Source: Dokdonia sinensis (GTDB lineage Bacteria > Bacteroidota > Bacteroidia > Flavobacteriales > Flavobacteriaceae). Taken from it: 64,000 nucleotides of DNA. A program made the translations under genes and the position numbers. Below the pieces are notes generated by a model, which saw only the letters and a list, made by a program, of their open reading frames with translations, searched no databases and was not told where the DNA came from. Each line of letters starts with the position of its first letter. Positions within the stretch are counted from its first letter, which is position 1. The stretch lies in contig NZ_REFV01000013.1 in assembly GCF_003688895.1 (NCBI RefSeq), forward strand, positions 62,001 to 126,000. The letters are read 5' to 3'. Below, in pieces: positions 36,012 to 44,941 of the stretch.

Positions 36012-36029
36012 ACGCTTTCGCGAAAGCGG
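36012..36029. repeat. Palindrome copy between divergent leuA and an unknown gene
   Basis: Core 36016-36025, extended ACGCTTTCGCGAAAGCGGT. It lies midway in the 118-bp divergent promoter region of leuA and the gene at 36084. Confidence 0.9.
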
Positions 36030-36083
36030 TTACGATATCAACGTGAATTTTGTTGTATTTAAAATATTGAATATCAATTATTT

Positions 36084-37646
36084 ATGAGAAAAATCATTAC
36101 AACGCTTAATGATCATAATGATTCATTATTTATTTTAATCAAGTCACTTTCCAAAAGTGAAAAGCGCCAGTTTAAGCTCTATGTGGGCAGGCTGGGCGGA
36201 AATAGCGATGCAAAATTCCTGCAACTTTTTGAGTTTATGGATAAGCTTAAGACGTATGATGAACCTGCTATTCTGACCTCTGGCATTGTGACCAAAACAC
36301 AACTTTCTAACCTTAAAGCGCACCTTTATAAACAGATTCTCGTGAGCCTGCGACTGGCACCTGCGCATCAAAACATCCGGGTGCAGATACGTGAGCAATT
36401 GGATTTTGCCACCGTTTTGTATCAAAAGGGTTTGTACAAACAGAGTTTAAAACTGCTGGACAAAGCAAAGTCAATGGCGCTGGAAAATGAAGAAAAAAAC
36501 GTCGCTTATGAAATTGTCGAATTAGAAAAAGTCATAGAGACTCAATACATCACACGTAGTATTTCCACTCGTGCTGATGAGCTCGCCATACAAGCCAAAG
36601 AATTGAGCGAGCAAAATGTGATTACGAGTAAACTGAGTAATCTATCATTGCAGTTGTACAGCATTATGCTCAAGACAGGTTATGCAAAAAGCGAAAAAGA
36701 AAAACTGCAAATCACAGATTATTTTGAGGGTCATCTACCCAAATACGATTATGATACGCTTAATTTCAGAGAGAAATTATGGCTCTATAAAGCGCATTTA
36801 TGGTACAGCTTTTTAATTCAGGATTTTCTTTCCTGTTATAAATATGCAGAAAGGTATATCAGGCTTTTTGACGATAATCCGCTTATGATAAAGCAGAATC
36901 CTGTGTTTTACCTTAAGGGAATGCATTATTTATTAGAGTCACTTTTTTACCTGAGGCACGAGTCTAAATTCAAGGAAGCGCTTAATAAATTATCTGAACT
37001 TCGCGCAAATCCTAACTTTCCCAAAGGAGATAATATAGACACCCTATTGTTTCTCTATATTAATAGTAATCGTTTTAATCATCGTTTTATGTTAGGCAAT
37101 TTTGAAGATGGAGATGCGCTAGTAAAAGATGTATTACTTGGTTTAAAATCACCAAAATATCGTATCGACGAACATCACGTAATGGTGTTTTACTATAAGA
37201 TCGCGAGTTTATATTTTGGCGCGGGAGAGAACTTAAAATGTATTGAATACTGTGGTAAAATAATCAATTCAAAGTCGCTTAAAACCAACGAAGATTTGGC
37301 TTGTTTTGCCAGAATTTTAAATCTCGTGGCGCATTATGAAGCAGGTAAAGATTATCACTTAGAGTCATTGTTAAGGAGTACATATAAGTTCCTAATTAAA
37401 ATGAATGATCTGCACGAAGTACAAAAGGAGATGATCAAATTTGTTAGAAAATTAGGAGATATTTACCCAAGTGAACTCAAAGCCGAGTTCAAAAAACTGC
37501 ACACCACACTTGAGAAATATGAAGACGACCCGTACGAGCGTAGAGCGTTTTTATATTTGGATTTGCTGTCGTGGCTCGAGAGCAAGATAGAAAACAAACC
37601 TGTTGCCGAGGTGATCAAGGAAAAAGCAAAAAGAATTATCAGATAA
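36084..37646 (+). CDS. Unknown helical protein of 520 residues
   Basis: I do not recognise a named family. The sequence has no signal peptide or membrane segment, is rich in Leu, Lys and Glu and looks all-helical. It starts KIITTLNDHNDSLFILIKSLSKSEKRQFKLYVG; later paired helices (CIEYCGKIINSKSLKTNEDLACFARILNLVAHYEAG) look TPR-like. It is probably a cytoplasmic scaffold or regulatory protein. It is divergent from leuA and shares its promoter region, but a functional link is not shown. Confidence 0.75.
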   Translation: MRKIITTLNDHNDSLFILIKSLSKSEKRQFKLYVGRLGGNSDAKFLQLFEFMDKLKTYDEPAILTSGIVTKTQLSNLKAHLYKQILVSLRLAPAHQNIRVQIREQLDFATVLYQKGLYKQSLKLLDKAKSMALENEEKNVAYEIVELEKVIETQYITRSISTRADELAIQAKELSEQNVITSKLSNLSLQLYSIMLKTGYAKSEKEKLQITDYFEGHLPKYDYDTLNFREKLWLYKAHLWYSFLIQDFLSCYKYAERYIRLFDDNPLMIKQNPVFYLKGMHYLLESLFYLRHESKFKEALNKLSELRANPNFPKGDNIDTLLFLYINSNRFNHRFMLGNFEDGDALVKDVLLGLKSPKYRIDEHHVMVFYYKIASLYFGAGENLKCIEYCGKIINSKSLKTNEDLACFARILNLVAHYEAGKDYHLESLLRSTYKFLIKMNDLHEVQKEMIKFVRKLGDIYPSELKAEFKKLHTTLEKYEDDPYERRAFLYLDLLSWLESKIENKPVAEVIKEKAKRIIR

Positions 37647-37648
37647 CT

Positions 37649-37704
37649 CGACCTGCGAGGTATCGTCCGAGGCACGAGGACTTCCTTGTAGGTCTGAATG
37701 AGAC
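37649..37704. repeat. Second copy of the 56-bp ACCTGCGAGGT repeat
   Basis: Matches 24101-24156 with a few differences and likewise ends TAGGTCTGAATGAGAC. Confidence 0.75.
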
Positions 37705-37745
37705 ATAGAGATTTGCAATAAAGATACTGTTAGTAGGATGGATGA

Positions 37746-37790
37746 GATTTCCGCCGAAGTTTACCATGAACGAAGCCTAAGGGCGGAAAT
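37746..37790 (+). repeat. REP-like element with long loop upstream of the EamA gene
   Basis: GATTTCCGCC left arm, a loop with GTTTACCATGAACGAAGCC (a variant of GTTTATCCTGAGCG) and GGGCGGAAAT right arm. A partial second GAAGGGC unit follows at about 37803. It ends 29 bases before the ATG. Confidence 0.8.
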
Positions 37791-37819
37791 TTAATGAAGA
37801 AAGCCGAAGGGCAATTTTA

Positions 37820-38665
37820 ATGAAAAATCAGATCCTCCAAATAAACCTTGCAATGCTTTTCATTAGCACTTCCGGTGTGCTGGGACGTTATATTGCTTTA
37901 CCGCCTATGGTTACAATAGGATTAAGAGCAATAGGCGCTGTGGTTTTACTCGGCATATTTATAAAATGGAGAAAAATTTCATTTACGCTTGCGCAAAAGG
38001 ATACAGGCATCATCATCCTCTCTGGGGTACTTATGGGCGCACATTGGGTTACTTATTTTTATTCCTTGCAACTTTCTAATGTCGCGATCGGGATGTTGTC
38101 CTTATTTACATTTCCTGTAATGACGAGTTTGCTAGAGCCTCTATTTTTCAAAACTTCTTTCTCTAAAATGCATCTCTTTCTAGGATTATTAGTCATTGTT
38201 GGGATTTACTTTTTGGCACCAGAATTCGATACCGAGAATGATTATTTCCTAGCTATTTTGATAGGCTTACTATCTGCATTATGTTATGCGGTGCGCAATC
38301 TTCTCGTAAAGTCAAAAATCAAAAATTATAACGGTTCGGTCGTGATGTGGTACCAAGTGCTTGTAATTGCAGTAATGCTCGTTCCTGCTTATTTTGTTTT
38401 TGATTTGGAGGGTATACAATCGCAATTGCCTTATATCGGTATTCTGGCCTTGGTAACGACTGCATTAGGGCATACGTTGTTCCTATCGACCCTAAAATAT
38501 TTATCTGTAACCACCGCAAGTTTAATGAGTAGTGTACAACCTATTTTTGGAATTATTCTCGGGATTATTCTCTTAAATGAAGTGCCCGGCTGGCGCACGG
38601 TGGTGGGCGGTGCGCTTATTTTAGTAAGTGTGGTTGTGGAGAGTATGAGGTCTGTAAGCAAATAA
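37820..38665 (+). CDS. DMT-superfamily (EamA) transporter
   Basis: A 281-residue inner-membrane protein with ten predicted hydrophobic segments arranged as two EamA repeats; the second ends SLMSSVQPIFGIILGIILLNEVPGWRTVVGGALI, the typical EamA finish. Members export amino acids, nucleobases or other small metabolites; the substrate is not predictable. The stop codon is directly followed by the end of the convergent pseudouridine synthase gene. Confidence 0.88.
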   Translation: MKNQILQINLAMLFISTSGVLGRYIALPPMVTIGLRAIGAVVLLGIFIKWRKISFTLAQKDTGIIILSGVLMGAHWVTYFYSLQLSNVAIGMLSLFTFPVMTSLLEPLFFKTSFSKMHLFLGLLVIVGIYFLAPEFDTENDYFLAILIGLLSALCYAVRNLLVKSKIKNYNGSVVMWYQVLVIAVMLVPAYFVFDLEGIQSQLPYIGILALVTTALGHTLFLSTLKYLSVTTASLMSSVQPIFGIILGIILLNEVPGWRTVVGGALILVSVVVESMRSVSK

Positions 38666-39367
38666 TTAAACTGTAAACGCCTTCCACAAAGCATCCCCTT
38701 CAGGAACATTTGCAACAAAAGTCATTTCTTCTTTTTTTACGGGATGAATAAGAGTAAGCTTTCGCGAAAGCAAACTAATACTTCCATCCTCATTACTTTT
38801 ATCATAACCATATTTTAAATCTCCTTTTATGGCACAACCTATGGCCGAAAGTTGAGCGCGTATCTGGTGATGCCTTCCTGTGTGTAAATCAATTTCTAGC
38901 AGATAAAAAGTCTTTAGCTTTTTAATAATACGATAGTCGAGAATGGCTTCTTTACTATCTGGCACTTCATTTTTGTGTGCGTAACTTTTATTCTGTTTAG
39001 GATTGCGTTTCAGAAAATGTCTGAGCGTCCCACTTTCTGTAGGTGGAGGGTTTCTAACAAGCGCCCAATAAGTTTTTTGGGTTTGCCTTTCGGCGAAAGC
39101 TTTATTGAGCCTCGGTAATGCCTTACTTGTTCTTGCAAAAACCACAATTCCAGATGTAGGTCTATCGAGTCTATGCACAACGCCCAGATAAACCGCACCA
39201 GGTTTGTTGTACTTAATGGCAATATATTCTTTTACCACTTCACTCAGTGGGGTGTCACCCGTTTTATCTCCCTGTACAATGTCGCCACTACGCTTGTTTA
39301 CCACAATGATGTGGTTGTCCTCGTAAATGACTTGAAGGTTTTTTGGGGTGGATAGAATATTGTTCAT
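38666..39367 (-). CDS. RluA-family pseudouridine synthase
   Basis: Isomerises uridines in rRNA or tRNA. The 233-residue protein has the catalytic Asp68 in HRLDRPTSGIVVFARTS and the GRHHQIRAQL segment. It lacks an N-terminal S4 domain, so it belongs to the short RluA/RluC/TruC-type group. A palindrome copy (core 38760-38769) is read LLSRKLTL near the C-terminus. The target base is unknown. Confidence 0.92.
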   Translation of the reverse strand: MNNILSTPKNLQVIYEDNHIIVVNKRSGDIVQGDKTGDTPLSEVVKEYIAIKYNKPGAVYLGVVHRLDRPTSGIVVFARTSKALPRLNKAFAERQTQKTYWALVRNPPPTESGTLRHFLKRNPKQNKSYAHKNEVPDSKEAILDYRIIKKLKTFYLLEIDLHTGRHHQIRAQLSAIGCAIKGDLKYGYDKSNEDGSISLLSRKLTLIHPVKKEEMTFVANVPEGDALWKAFTV

Positions 39368-39388
39368 TTAGAAACGGTCTTGTTGTTG

Positions 39389-39541
39389 ACGTAGGACTTA
39401 TCTCGCTTCGCTCGATTGACATAGGACGTAGGACTAAAAATTCTTTTTGCTCCTTGTGCAATAGTTTTTCAATTATGGATCAGGTTTAGTCTTACGTCAG
39501 CGTGTGTAACACGCCAGTCCTAGGTCTTTTCGCGAAAGCAA
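39389..39541. repeat. Repeat-rich spacer between rluA-type gene and panB
   Basis: Contains a direct repeat GACGTAGGACT (39389-39399 and 39425-39435) around TCTCGCTTCGCTCGAT, and a palindrome copy (core 39528-39537) 8 bases after the panB stop on the reverse strand. Confidence 0.75.
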
Positions 39542-39545
39542 AAAT

Positions 39546-40364
39546 TCAATACTGCTCCTCATCATTAGGAAAATCCTGCGACTTCACATCGTGGCTATAC
39601 TGGCGGAAGGCTTGTGTCATCGCAGTATGCATATCCAGATACCTCCTCAAAAATCGCGGATTAAACTCGTGCGTCATTCCTAGCATATCGTGGGTCACGA
39701 GCACCTGGCCGTCAACCCCAGCACCAGCGCCTATTCCTATAACGGGGATGGTCAAACTTTCTGCTACTTCTTGCGCTAGCTTTGCAGGGACTTTTTCTAG
39801 AACGATGGCAAAACAGCCTGCTCTTTCGAGCATAAGTGCGTCGTCTTTTAATTTTTGGGCTTCTTCTTCTTCTTTGGCGCGTACGGTATAGGTTCCAAAC
39901 TTATAAATACTTTGTGGAGTAAGTCCTAGATGTCCCATCACAGGAATTCCAGCATTGAGAATACGTTTAATGCTTTCTTTGACTTCCTTTCCACCTTCCA
40001 GTTTTATAGAGTGTCCACCAGATTCTTTCATTATCCTAATTGCAGAGCGTAGTGCCTCCTTCGGGTCACTCTGATAACTTCCAAAAGGTAAATCTACAAC
40101 AACAAGACTCCGACTGATACCGCGTACAACAGAACTCGCGTGGTATATCATTTGGTCCAGTGTGATAGGTAGCGTTGTTTCGTGTCCCGCCATCACATTA
40201 GATGCGCTATCTCCTACAAGTATTACATCTATCCCCGCGCCATCTACAATTTGTGCCATGGTGTAGTCATATGCGGTTAGCATTGATATTTTTTCACCTC
40301 GTGATTTCATTTCGGTGAGGGATTTTACGGTAATGCGTTTGTATTCTTTTTTGGCTGTAGACAT
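39546..40364 (-). CDS. panB: 3-methyl-2-oxobutanoate hydroxymethyltransferase
   Basis: First committed step of pantothenate synthesis, adding a hydroxymethyl group to 2-ketoisovalerate made by IlvD. The 272-residue protein shows [33 protein letters not shown] and the EGG and GIGAG segments of the PanB barrel. A TAnnTTTG-type -7 element stands 20 bases upstream. Diverges from the NTF2-like gene at 40425. Confidence 0.97.
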   Translation of the reverse strand: MSTAKKEYKRITVKSLTEMKSRGEKISMLTAYDYTMAQIVDGAGIDVILVGDSASNVMAGHETTLPITLDQMIYHASSVVRGISRSLVVVDLPFGSYQSDPKEALRSAIRIMKESGGHSIKLEGGKEVKESIKRILNAGIPVMGHLGLTPQSIYKFGTYTVRAKEEEEAQKLKDDALMLERAGCFAIVLEKVPAKLAQEVAESLTIPVIGIGAGAGVDGQVLVTHDMLGMTHEFNPRFLRRYLDMHTAMTQAFRQYSHDVKSQDFPNDEEQY

Positions 40365-40383
40365 TTGGCTATTTTTTCTGACA

Positions 40384-40391
40384 CAAAAATA
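40384..40391 (-). promoter_or_regulatory. Bacteroidetes-type -7 element for panB
   Basis: The reverse strand reads TATTTTTG, an exact TAnnTTTG match, 20 bases before the panB ATG. A TTG-type -33 element is not convincing. Confidence 0.4.
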
Positions 40392-40424
40392 GTAAATTAG
40401 ATACCTATACTTAAACTTCTGGCG

Positions 40425-40931
40425 ATGAGACTTAAATACTTAATTATTCCTATGGTTGTAGTGTTTGCTTTGTTCGCTTTCGCGAAAGCGGAACACACGT
40501 CATCATTTCAAGTCCAAACGGCCGAGAACGAGCAAGAAGTCCAGAAAGTTATTGAAACTTTTTTTGAAGGATTTCACAAGCAGGACTCGACTTTAATCAA
40601 AAAAGTGGTACACGAGAATGTGATGATGCAATCTATAGGAAAAGATAAATTAGGGGAGGTTGAGTTGAGCAAGCAAGACTTTGGTACATTTCTTTCCTCT
40701 ATATGTGCCATCCCTGAAACCACTCATTTTGAGGAGCGCATCGCAAGCTACGAAATTAAGATGGATGGAAAAATGGCAAATGTCTGGACGCCATATGCCT
40801 TTTATATTAATGGTAACTTAAGTCATTGTGGTACAAACAGTTTTCAGCTCTTTAAACGCAATGGAGTCTGGAAAATCTTTTATATCGTAGATACTCGCGA
40901 CCGTGAGGGGTGTGGTAAGATGCGAGGCTAA
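40425..40931 (+). CDS. Secreted NTF2-like (SnoaL-type) protein
   Basis: A 168-residue protein with a signal peptide and an NTF2-like fold suggested by [31 protein letters not shown] and the later beta strands. Function unknown; such domains are often enzymes or ligand binders. The palindrome copy (core 40478-40487) forms the end of the signal peptide: [12 protein letters not shown], with A-K-A at the likely cleavage site. The gene abuts the convergent outer-membrane protein gene. Confidence 0.75.
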   Translation: MRLKYLIIPMVVVFALFAFAKAEHTSSFQVQTAENEQEVQKVIETFFEGFHKQDSTLIKKVVHENVMMQSIGKDKLGEVELSKQDFGTFLSSICAIPETTHFEERIASYEIKMDGKMANVWTPYAFYINGNLSHCGTNSFQLFKRNGVWKIFYIVDTRDREGCGKMRG

Positions 40932-41663
40932 TTAGTTAAACTTATAAATAAGCTGAAAATCAAGATTAAGTTCAAATCCTAAGCGAGAGCCCTCTCTGTC
41001 GTAACCGCTTATGATAAATCCGTCTGTATCAAATTGGTCAATTCTAGGATTTACTACATTAGTAAAAGAATTATCCTTAAAGCGTATTCCTGCGCCTATC
41101 GTCGTGCGTAAGGCTAACCTACTCGAGAAATTGATATATTCTCCATAATTAATTACAGCGCCGTATTTTGTTCTCTCAAAATCTGCTCGGTCGTAACGTA
41201 TAAGTTCTATAGTGCCACCTTGATCATTTACAGGTTCAAACCTGCTGTTGCGTAGGGTTTCTCTATTTGATATGTAAAAGGTTTCAAGCCCCAGAAAATG
41301 TTGAAAACGACCTCGTTTTCCGAGATTGTAAATGAATTCTGGTCTAATTTCCCAGAGAAAATAATCTTCTTTATATGGATACGTAAGTGCGTTTGTTCCG
41401 ATTCCTACAGAAGCTCCTACGGCAAATTTTTCATTAAGAGATTTTACATAGCCTATATTTATTCTAGGCGTATCTGTGGGCAAAAGGGAAACTAAATTTA
41501 ATGAGATATAATCGTTTACGGGTAAGCTCTGCAGGCTGTCTTTTCTGGCTCTTCTAGCTTCTCTTAATTCAATTCTGAGTTCTTTAGGAGTTTGTGCTTG
41601 AAGCTCCATAAAAATGGGCGTAAGTAAAATCAGGACCAGAAGTATAATTGACTTTTTGTGCAT
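40932..41663 (-). CDS. Outer-membrane beta-barrel protein, unknown function
   Basis: A 243-residue protein with a signal peptide ending around L-Q-A-Q and alternating amphipathic strands (FAVGASVGIGTNALTYPY, RLALRTTIGAGIRFKD), finishing LNLDFQLIYKFN, with an aromatic C-terminal residue region typical of barrel insertion. A Lys/Arg-rich stretch follows the signal. I cannot assign a substrate. Confidence 0.7.
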   Translation of the reverse strand: MHKKSIILLVLILLTPIFMELQAQTPKELRIELREARRARKDSLQSLPVNDYISLNLVSLLPTDTPRINIGYVKSLNEKFAVGASVGIGTNALTYPYKEDYFLWEIRPEFIYNLGKRGRFQHFLGLETFYISNRETLRNSRFEPVNDQGGTIELIRYDRADFERTKYGAVINYGEYINFSSRLALRTTIGAGIRFKDNSFTNVVNPRIDQFDTDGFIISGYDREGSRLGFELNLDFQLIYKFN

Positions 41664-41782
41664 AGTGGCTATTATTTATTTCATCTGTTAGATGGATGAA
41701 ACAATTTTAGGTTGCGTTTTCCTAAAGGCAAAAGAGTGAAGTTTACACAATGATAATATAGGGACTAATAAACAACTGATTA

Positions 41783-43228
41783 TTAGCAATCTGACATTCC
41801 GACATTTATTGCAAGTCCACCTTCTGAGGTTTCTTTATACTTTGTATTCATATCGAGTGCTGTTTGCCACATCGTATCTATGACCTTGTCTAAGGGAACT
41901 TTTGCATTTGCGGCATCTCCGTCTAGTGCCATTTCACAAGCGTTTATTGCTTTTATGGCTCCCATTGCGTTGCGCTCGATGCAAGGTATTTGCACGAGCC
42001 CGCCTATAGGGTCACAGGTGAGCCCTAGGTGATGTTCCATAGCAATCTCACTAGCCATAAGAACTTGTTCTGGTGATCCTCCCATAAGTTCTGTGAGTGC
42101 TCCAGCTGCCATTGCGCTCGAGACACCTATCTCTGCCTGACAACCTCCCATTGCGGCACTTATGGTTGCTCCTTTTTTGAAAAGGCTTCCTATCTCGCCA
42201 GCGGTGAGTAGAAATCTTTTAATGTCATTAAAATTAGCATCGTGATTTTCAATCACCATATAGTACATCATCACGGCTGGGATTACGCCCGCACTCCCGT
42301 TTGTGGGAGCAGTCACAACTCTTCCTAAAGATGCATTTACCTCATTTACAGCAAGGGCAAAGCAGGAGACCCATTTTAATATTTCGCGAAAGCGGACTTC
42401 CGTTCCTCGTATGGCTTCTACCCACTCATACTTATCTGCATAGGCTTTACCCTTTTGTAGTTTGAGGTGCGTATCATAAGCACGACGACGCACATTGAGC
42501 CCTCCAGGGAGTGTGCCCTCTGTGTGGCAACCTACGTACATAGAATCCAGCATCACATCCCAGATTTGCTCTAGGCGTTCATCGATATCTTCTTTAGTAT
42601 TGAGGTAGAGCTCGTTCTCGTAAACGATTTCTGAGATGGACTTGTTCTCTTGTTTGCAATATTTGAGTAAATCTGTTGCTTTCTCAATGGGGCGCGGGAA
42701 GCACTCAAATTCTATTTTCTTACGCGCAGCGCGCTCGCGCTCTTCTTGCACGACAAAGCCACCGCCTATACTGTAAAAGGTTTCTCTAGTCGTTTTGCCA
42801 CCAATTAAGGTTGCTTTAAAACGAATCCCGTTGGGATGAAAATCGAGAAATTTACGGTTAAAGATGATTTGTGTTTCTGGATCAAAATCTATGAAGCGCT
42901 CGCCGTCTAGGTGTACCTTCTTTTGGGTCTTAATTTTGGCAACTTCTAAAGGTATTTGTGCGATGTCGCAGGTTTGTGGGTCTGCGCCTGTGAGTCCCAT
43001 TATAACTGCGACATCTGTAGCGTGACCTTTTCCAGTAAGTGATAATGAACCGTATAAATTTACTTCGATGGATTGTACGAGGTCAAAACGTTTTTTCTCC
43101 TTGAGCTTGCTTATAAAGCGTCGCGCGGCGCGCCAAGGTCCTAGGGTGTGCGAGCTAGATGGTCCCACGCCTATCTTAAGCATATCAAAAACGCTTATAG
43201 CCTCTATTTTTTTAGTCGGTGCGCTCAT
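41783..43228 (-). CDS. sdaA: L-serine ammonia-lyase, single-chain Fe-S type
   Basis: Deaminates serine to pyruvate. The 481-residue protein combines the beta domain (SVFDMLKIGVGPSSSHTLGP at the N-terminus) and the alpha catalytic domain in one chain. Cysteines for the [4Fe-4S] cluster are in AAMGGCQAEIGV and in LTCDPIGGLVQIPCIERN. A palindrome copy (core 42382-42391) is read VRFREIL near the domain junction. The ATG lies inside the end of the upstream GNAT gene (17-bp overlap). Confidence 0.95.
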   Translation of the reverse strand: MSAPTKKIEAISVFDMLKIGVGPSSSHTLGPWRAARRFISKLKEKKRFDLVQSIEVNLYGSLSLTGKGHATDVAVIMGLTGADPQTCDIAQIPLEVAKIKTQKKVHLDGERFIDFDPETQIIFNRKFLDFHPNGIRFKATLIGGKTTRETFYSIGGGFVVQEERERAARKKIEFECFPRPIEKATDLLKYCKQENKSISEIVYENELYLNTKEDIDERLEQIWDVMLDSMYVGCHTEGTLPGGLNVRRRAYDTHLKLQKGKAYADKYEWVEAIRGTEVRFREILKWVSCFALAVNEVNASLGRVVTAPTNGSAGVIPAVMMYYMVIENHDANFNDIKRFLLTAGEIGSLFKKGATISAAMGGCQAEIGVSSAMAAGALTELMGGSPEQVLMASEIAMEHHLGLTCDPIGGLVQIPCIERNAMGAIKAINACEMALDGDAANAKVPLDKVIDTMWQTALDMNTKYKETSEGGLAINVGMSDC

Positions 43229-43745
43229 AGGTTAAGTTTTTACGCATAATATAATCGGTTTGTGGGTCTGTCCCGATGACATAAATATGAGTGTCTATTT
43301 TCTCATATCCGCACCGCTGGTACAACCGTATAGCGTTAGGATTGCGCTCCCAAACGCCTAACCAAAGATACTGCATATCTCTTTCCCTTGCATAGTTTTC
43401 GGCAAAATCGAGCAGTTGTTTTCCTATGCCTTTTCTTTGGTGTTTTGCGTCTACATAAATACGTTCAAGTTCGGCGCTTATGTTGGTTTTGTATTCGTTT
43501 TGGGCGATTTCTGTATTGATTTTAAGGTAGCCTACGTGCTGGTCACGGTAGTACGCAAAAAAGAAGTGGCAGTCGGGATTGGATAGTTCTCTTTGTAGTT
43601 GCGCTTTCGCGAAAGCGTACTCCAAGTACATTTCCAGATCGGCAGGATTGTTATCCTGATGAAACGCTTCATAAAAAGTACGCCGGCCGAAAGTTGCCAA
43701 AAGGTCAAGCTGTGTCTTCTTTATAGGAACTATTTTAAGCTTCAT
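43212..43745 (-). CDS. GNAT acetyltransferase
   Basis: A GNAT protein with the CoA loop in IYVDAKHQRKGIGKQLLDFA and a terminal GYEKIDTHIYVIG segment. I place the start at 43745 (MKLKIVPIKKT, 177 residues), which matches the usual GNAT N-terminus and avoids overlap with the upstream CPBP gene; an upstream start at 43781 is possible. A palindrome copy (core 43605-43614) is read YAFAKAQLQRE in the alpha1-alpha2 region. Overlaps sdaA by 17 bp. Substrate unknown. Confidence 0.85.
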   Translation of the reverse strand: MKLKIVPIKKTQLDLLATFGRRTFYEAFHQDNNPADLEMYLEYAFAKAQLQRELSNPDCHFFFAYYRDQHVGYLKINTEIAQNEYKTNISAELERIYVDAKHQRKGIGKQLLDFAENYARERDMQYLWLGVWERNPNAIRLYQRCGYEKIDTHIYVIGTDPQTDYIMRKNLTYERTD

Positions 43746-43768
43746 CTGTGTGAATGTAGCAAAACTGC

Positions 43769-44434
43769 TTATCTCGCCCAAATCATAATTAACACTACCA
43801 CCCCATTATTAAGGGCGTGTAGGGCGATAGACCAGATGAGATGTTTGTTCCTGAGCTTGAGTAATCCCATCATCCATCCCGAAAGGATACGAGGAACAAT
43901 GAGCATAAAAAGTGCCAGGTCTACTGCAAATTCGTCCACATAATTATTGATGTGTACAAGACCAAAGATGAGTGACGTTATGACTAATACTGCCCAAGCC
44001 TGCCTCTCTAAAAAGTTGCGCAGTCGTAATGTTTTTCTCTCAGGAATACCTTGTATTAACAGGTAATACACCGTAAACAGAAATACCGCAATAAAAACAA
44101 TTTTTACCACCCAATGTACATCCACGGGAATAAACCGATTTACGTAAAAAATGGGCCAAGCTGTGATGAATAACATCAGGTCGTTATGCGAGGGACGAAT
44201 CAAGGTGCGAAACATCATCTCTTCTATAATGGGTGCAAATATCACCGCCAATACAAATAATTGTAACGGACTCTCATCCAGCAATTTCTTAAGGAAGGTT
44301 TGCTCGTAATCCTCGTTCTTGAATTCAGGATAATAGGTTGCTAAAATCCCAAAAGCAATGGCAAACAATATGTAGAGTCCCCAGAGTTTAAAGTAGAAGG
44401 AAAAGAGGCGTTTGAGTTTTGTATTGTCTTGCAA
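43769..44434 (-). CDS. CPBP-family intramembrane metalloprotease
   Basis: A 221-residue polytopic membrane protein with the CPBP/Abi motifs: EEMMFR (EExxxR), FGLVHINNY (FxxxH) and ALHALNNG (HxxxN). These proteins resemble Rce1 prenyl proteases or act in self-immunity to peptides; the role here is unknown. It is followed on the same strand by the GNAT and sdaA genes. Confidence 0.85.
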   Translation of the reverse strand: MQDNTKLKRLFSFYFKLWGLYILFAIAFGILATYYPEFKNEDYEQTFLKKLLDESPLQLFVLAVIFAPIIEEMMFRTLIRPSHNDLMLFITAWPIFYVNRFIPVDVHWVVKIVFIAVFLFTVYYLLIQGIPERKTLRLRNFLERQAWAVLVITSLIFGLVHINNYVDEFAVDLALFMLIVPRILSGWMMGLLKLRNKHLIWSIALHALNNGVVVLIMIWAR

Positions 44435-44509
44435 GAAATGGTTTTGAGGATAAGACGGTAAAGATATTTAGTTGTTACGGATTTTTATGGATTTAAGTGA
44501 AGTTCTAAA

Positions 44510-44541
44510 AAATAAGAGCCTCCCGAGGGAGACTCTTATTG
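44510..44541 (-). terminator. Stem-loop terminator after the small membrane protein gene
   Basis: AATAAGAGCCTCCC and GGGAGACTCTTATT pair over 14 bp with one mismatch around a short loop, about 60 bases after the stop of the gene at 44601-44885 read on the reverse strand. Confidence 0.7.
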
Positions 44542-44600
44542 ATAACTTTTACATAAAACGTCTTAAGAGCATCTCAAAAAAGACGTCGTTTTATTAAGGT

Positions 44601-44885
44601 TTAAAAAATGAGATTACCTAAAATAATGAGTACGTTAACCACCGTACTGATGGTGAGTAAACCGAAAATTAAACTTGGTTTTTGTACAGTAATGATGGAA
44701 CCATTATGAATGCTACAAACAACTACCGTGAGAAACACAAGCAACATTTGTAAAAATGAGTGCCCGTGCATTAATGTTGTCATTATAGCGATTGAGCCTA
44801 AACAGGTAGAGAGTAAAATCCCTAATGAGGAATATCCTAAACTATTTTTGCTGAATTCTTGCGAAAGGTGAGAGTACGTTGTCAT
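44601..44885 (-). CDS. Small membrane protein, 94 residues
   Basis: Not recognised. Three hydrophobic segments (SLGILLSTCLGSIAIMTTLM, FLQMLLVFLTVVVCSI, LIFGLLTISTVVNVLIIL) separated by short loops suggest an inner-membrane protein. A -7 box (TACATTTG) stands 26 bases upstream and a 12-bp palindrome lies behind it, so it probably has its own regulated promoter downstream of the Crp/Fnr gene. Confidence 0.65.
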   Translation of the reverse strand: MTTYSHLSQEFSKNSLGYSSLGILLSTCLGSIAIMTTLMHGHSFLQMLLVFLTVVVCSIHNGSIITVQKPSLIFGLLTISTVVNVLIILGNLIF

Positions 44886-44910
44886 AACACTTGCTTTTTT
44901 GATTATGGTA

Positions 44911-44918
44911 CAAATGTA
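44911..44918 (-). promoter_or_regulatory. -7 element for the small membrane protein gene
   Basis: Reverse-strand TACATTTG, an exact TAnnTTTG match. No TTG at the ideal 19-21 base distance. Confidence 0.4.
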
Positions 44919-44941
44919 TGGAGGTGTCTCAGGGAGAAATA

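Noticed and set aside
39502-39891. Open frame of 129 codons on the forward strand
   Set aside because: Lies antisense to panB, whose protein is clearly conserved; Ser/Pro/Ala-rich composition is typical of a shadow frame.
43599-43943. Open frame of 114 codons on the forward strand
   Set aside because: Overlaps two real reverse-strand genes (GNAT and CPBP) and begins with the palindrome-derived RFRES.
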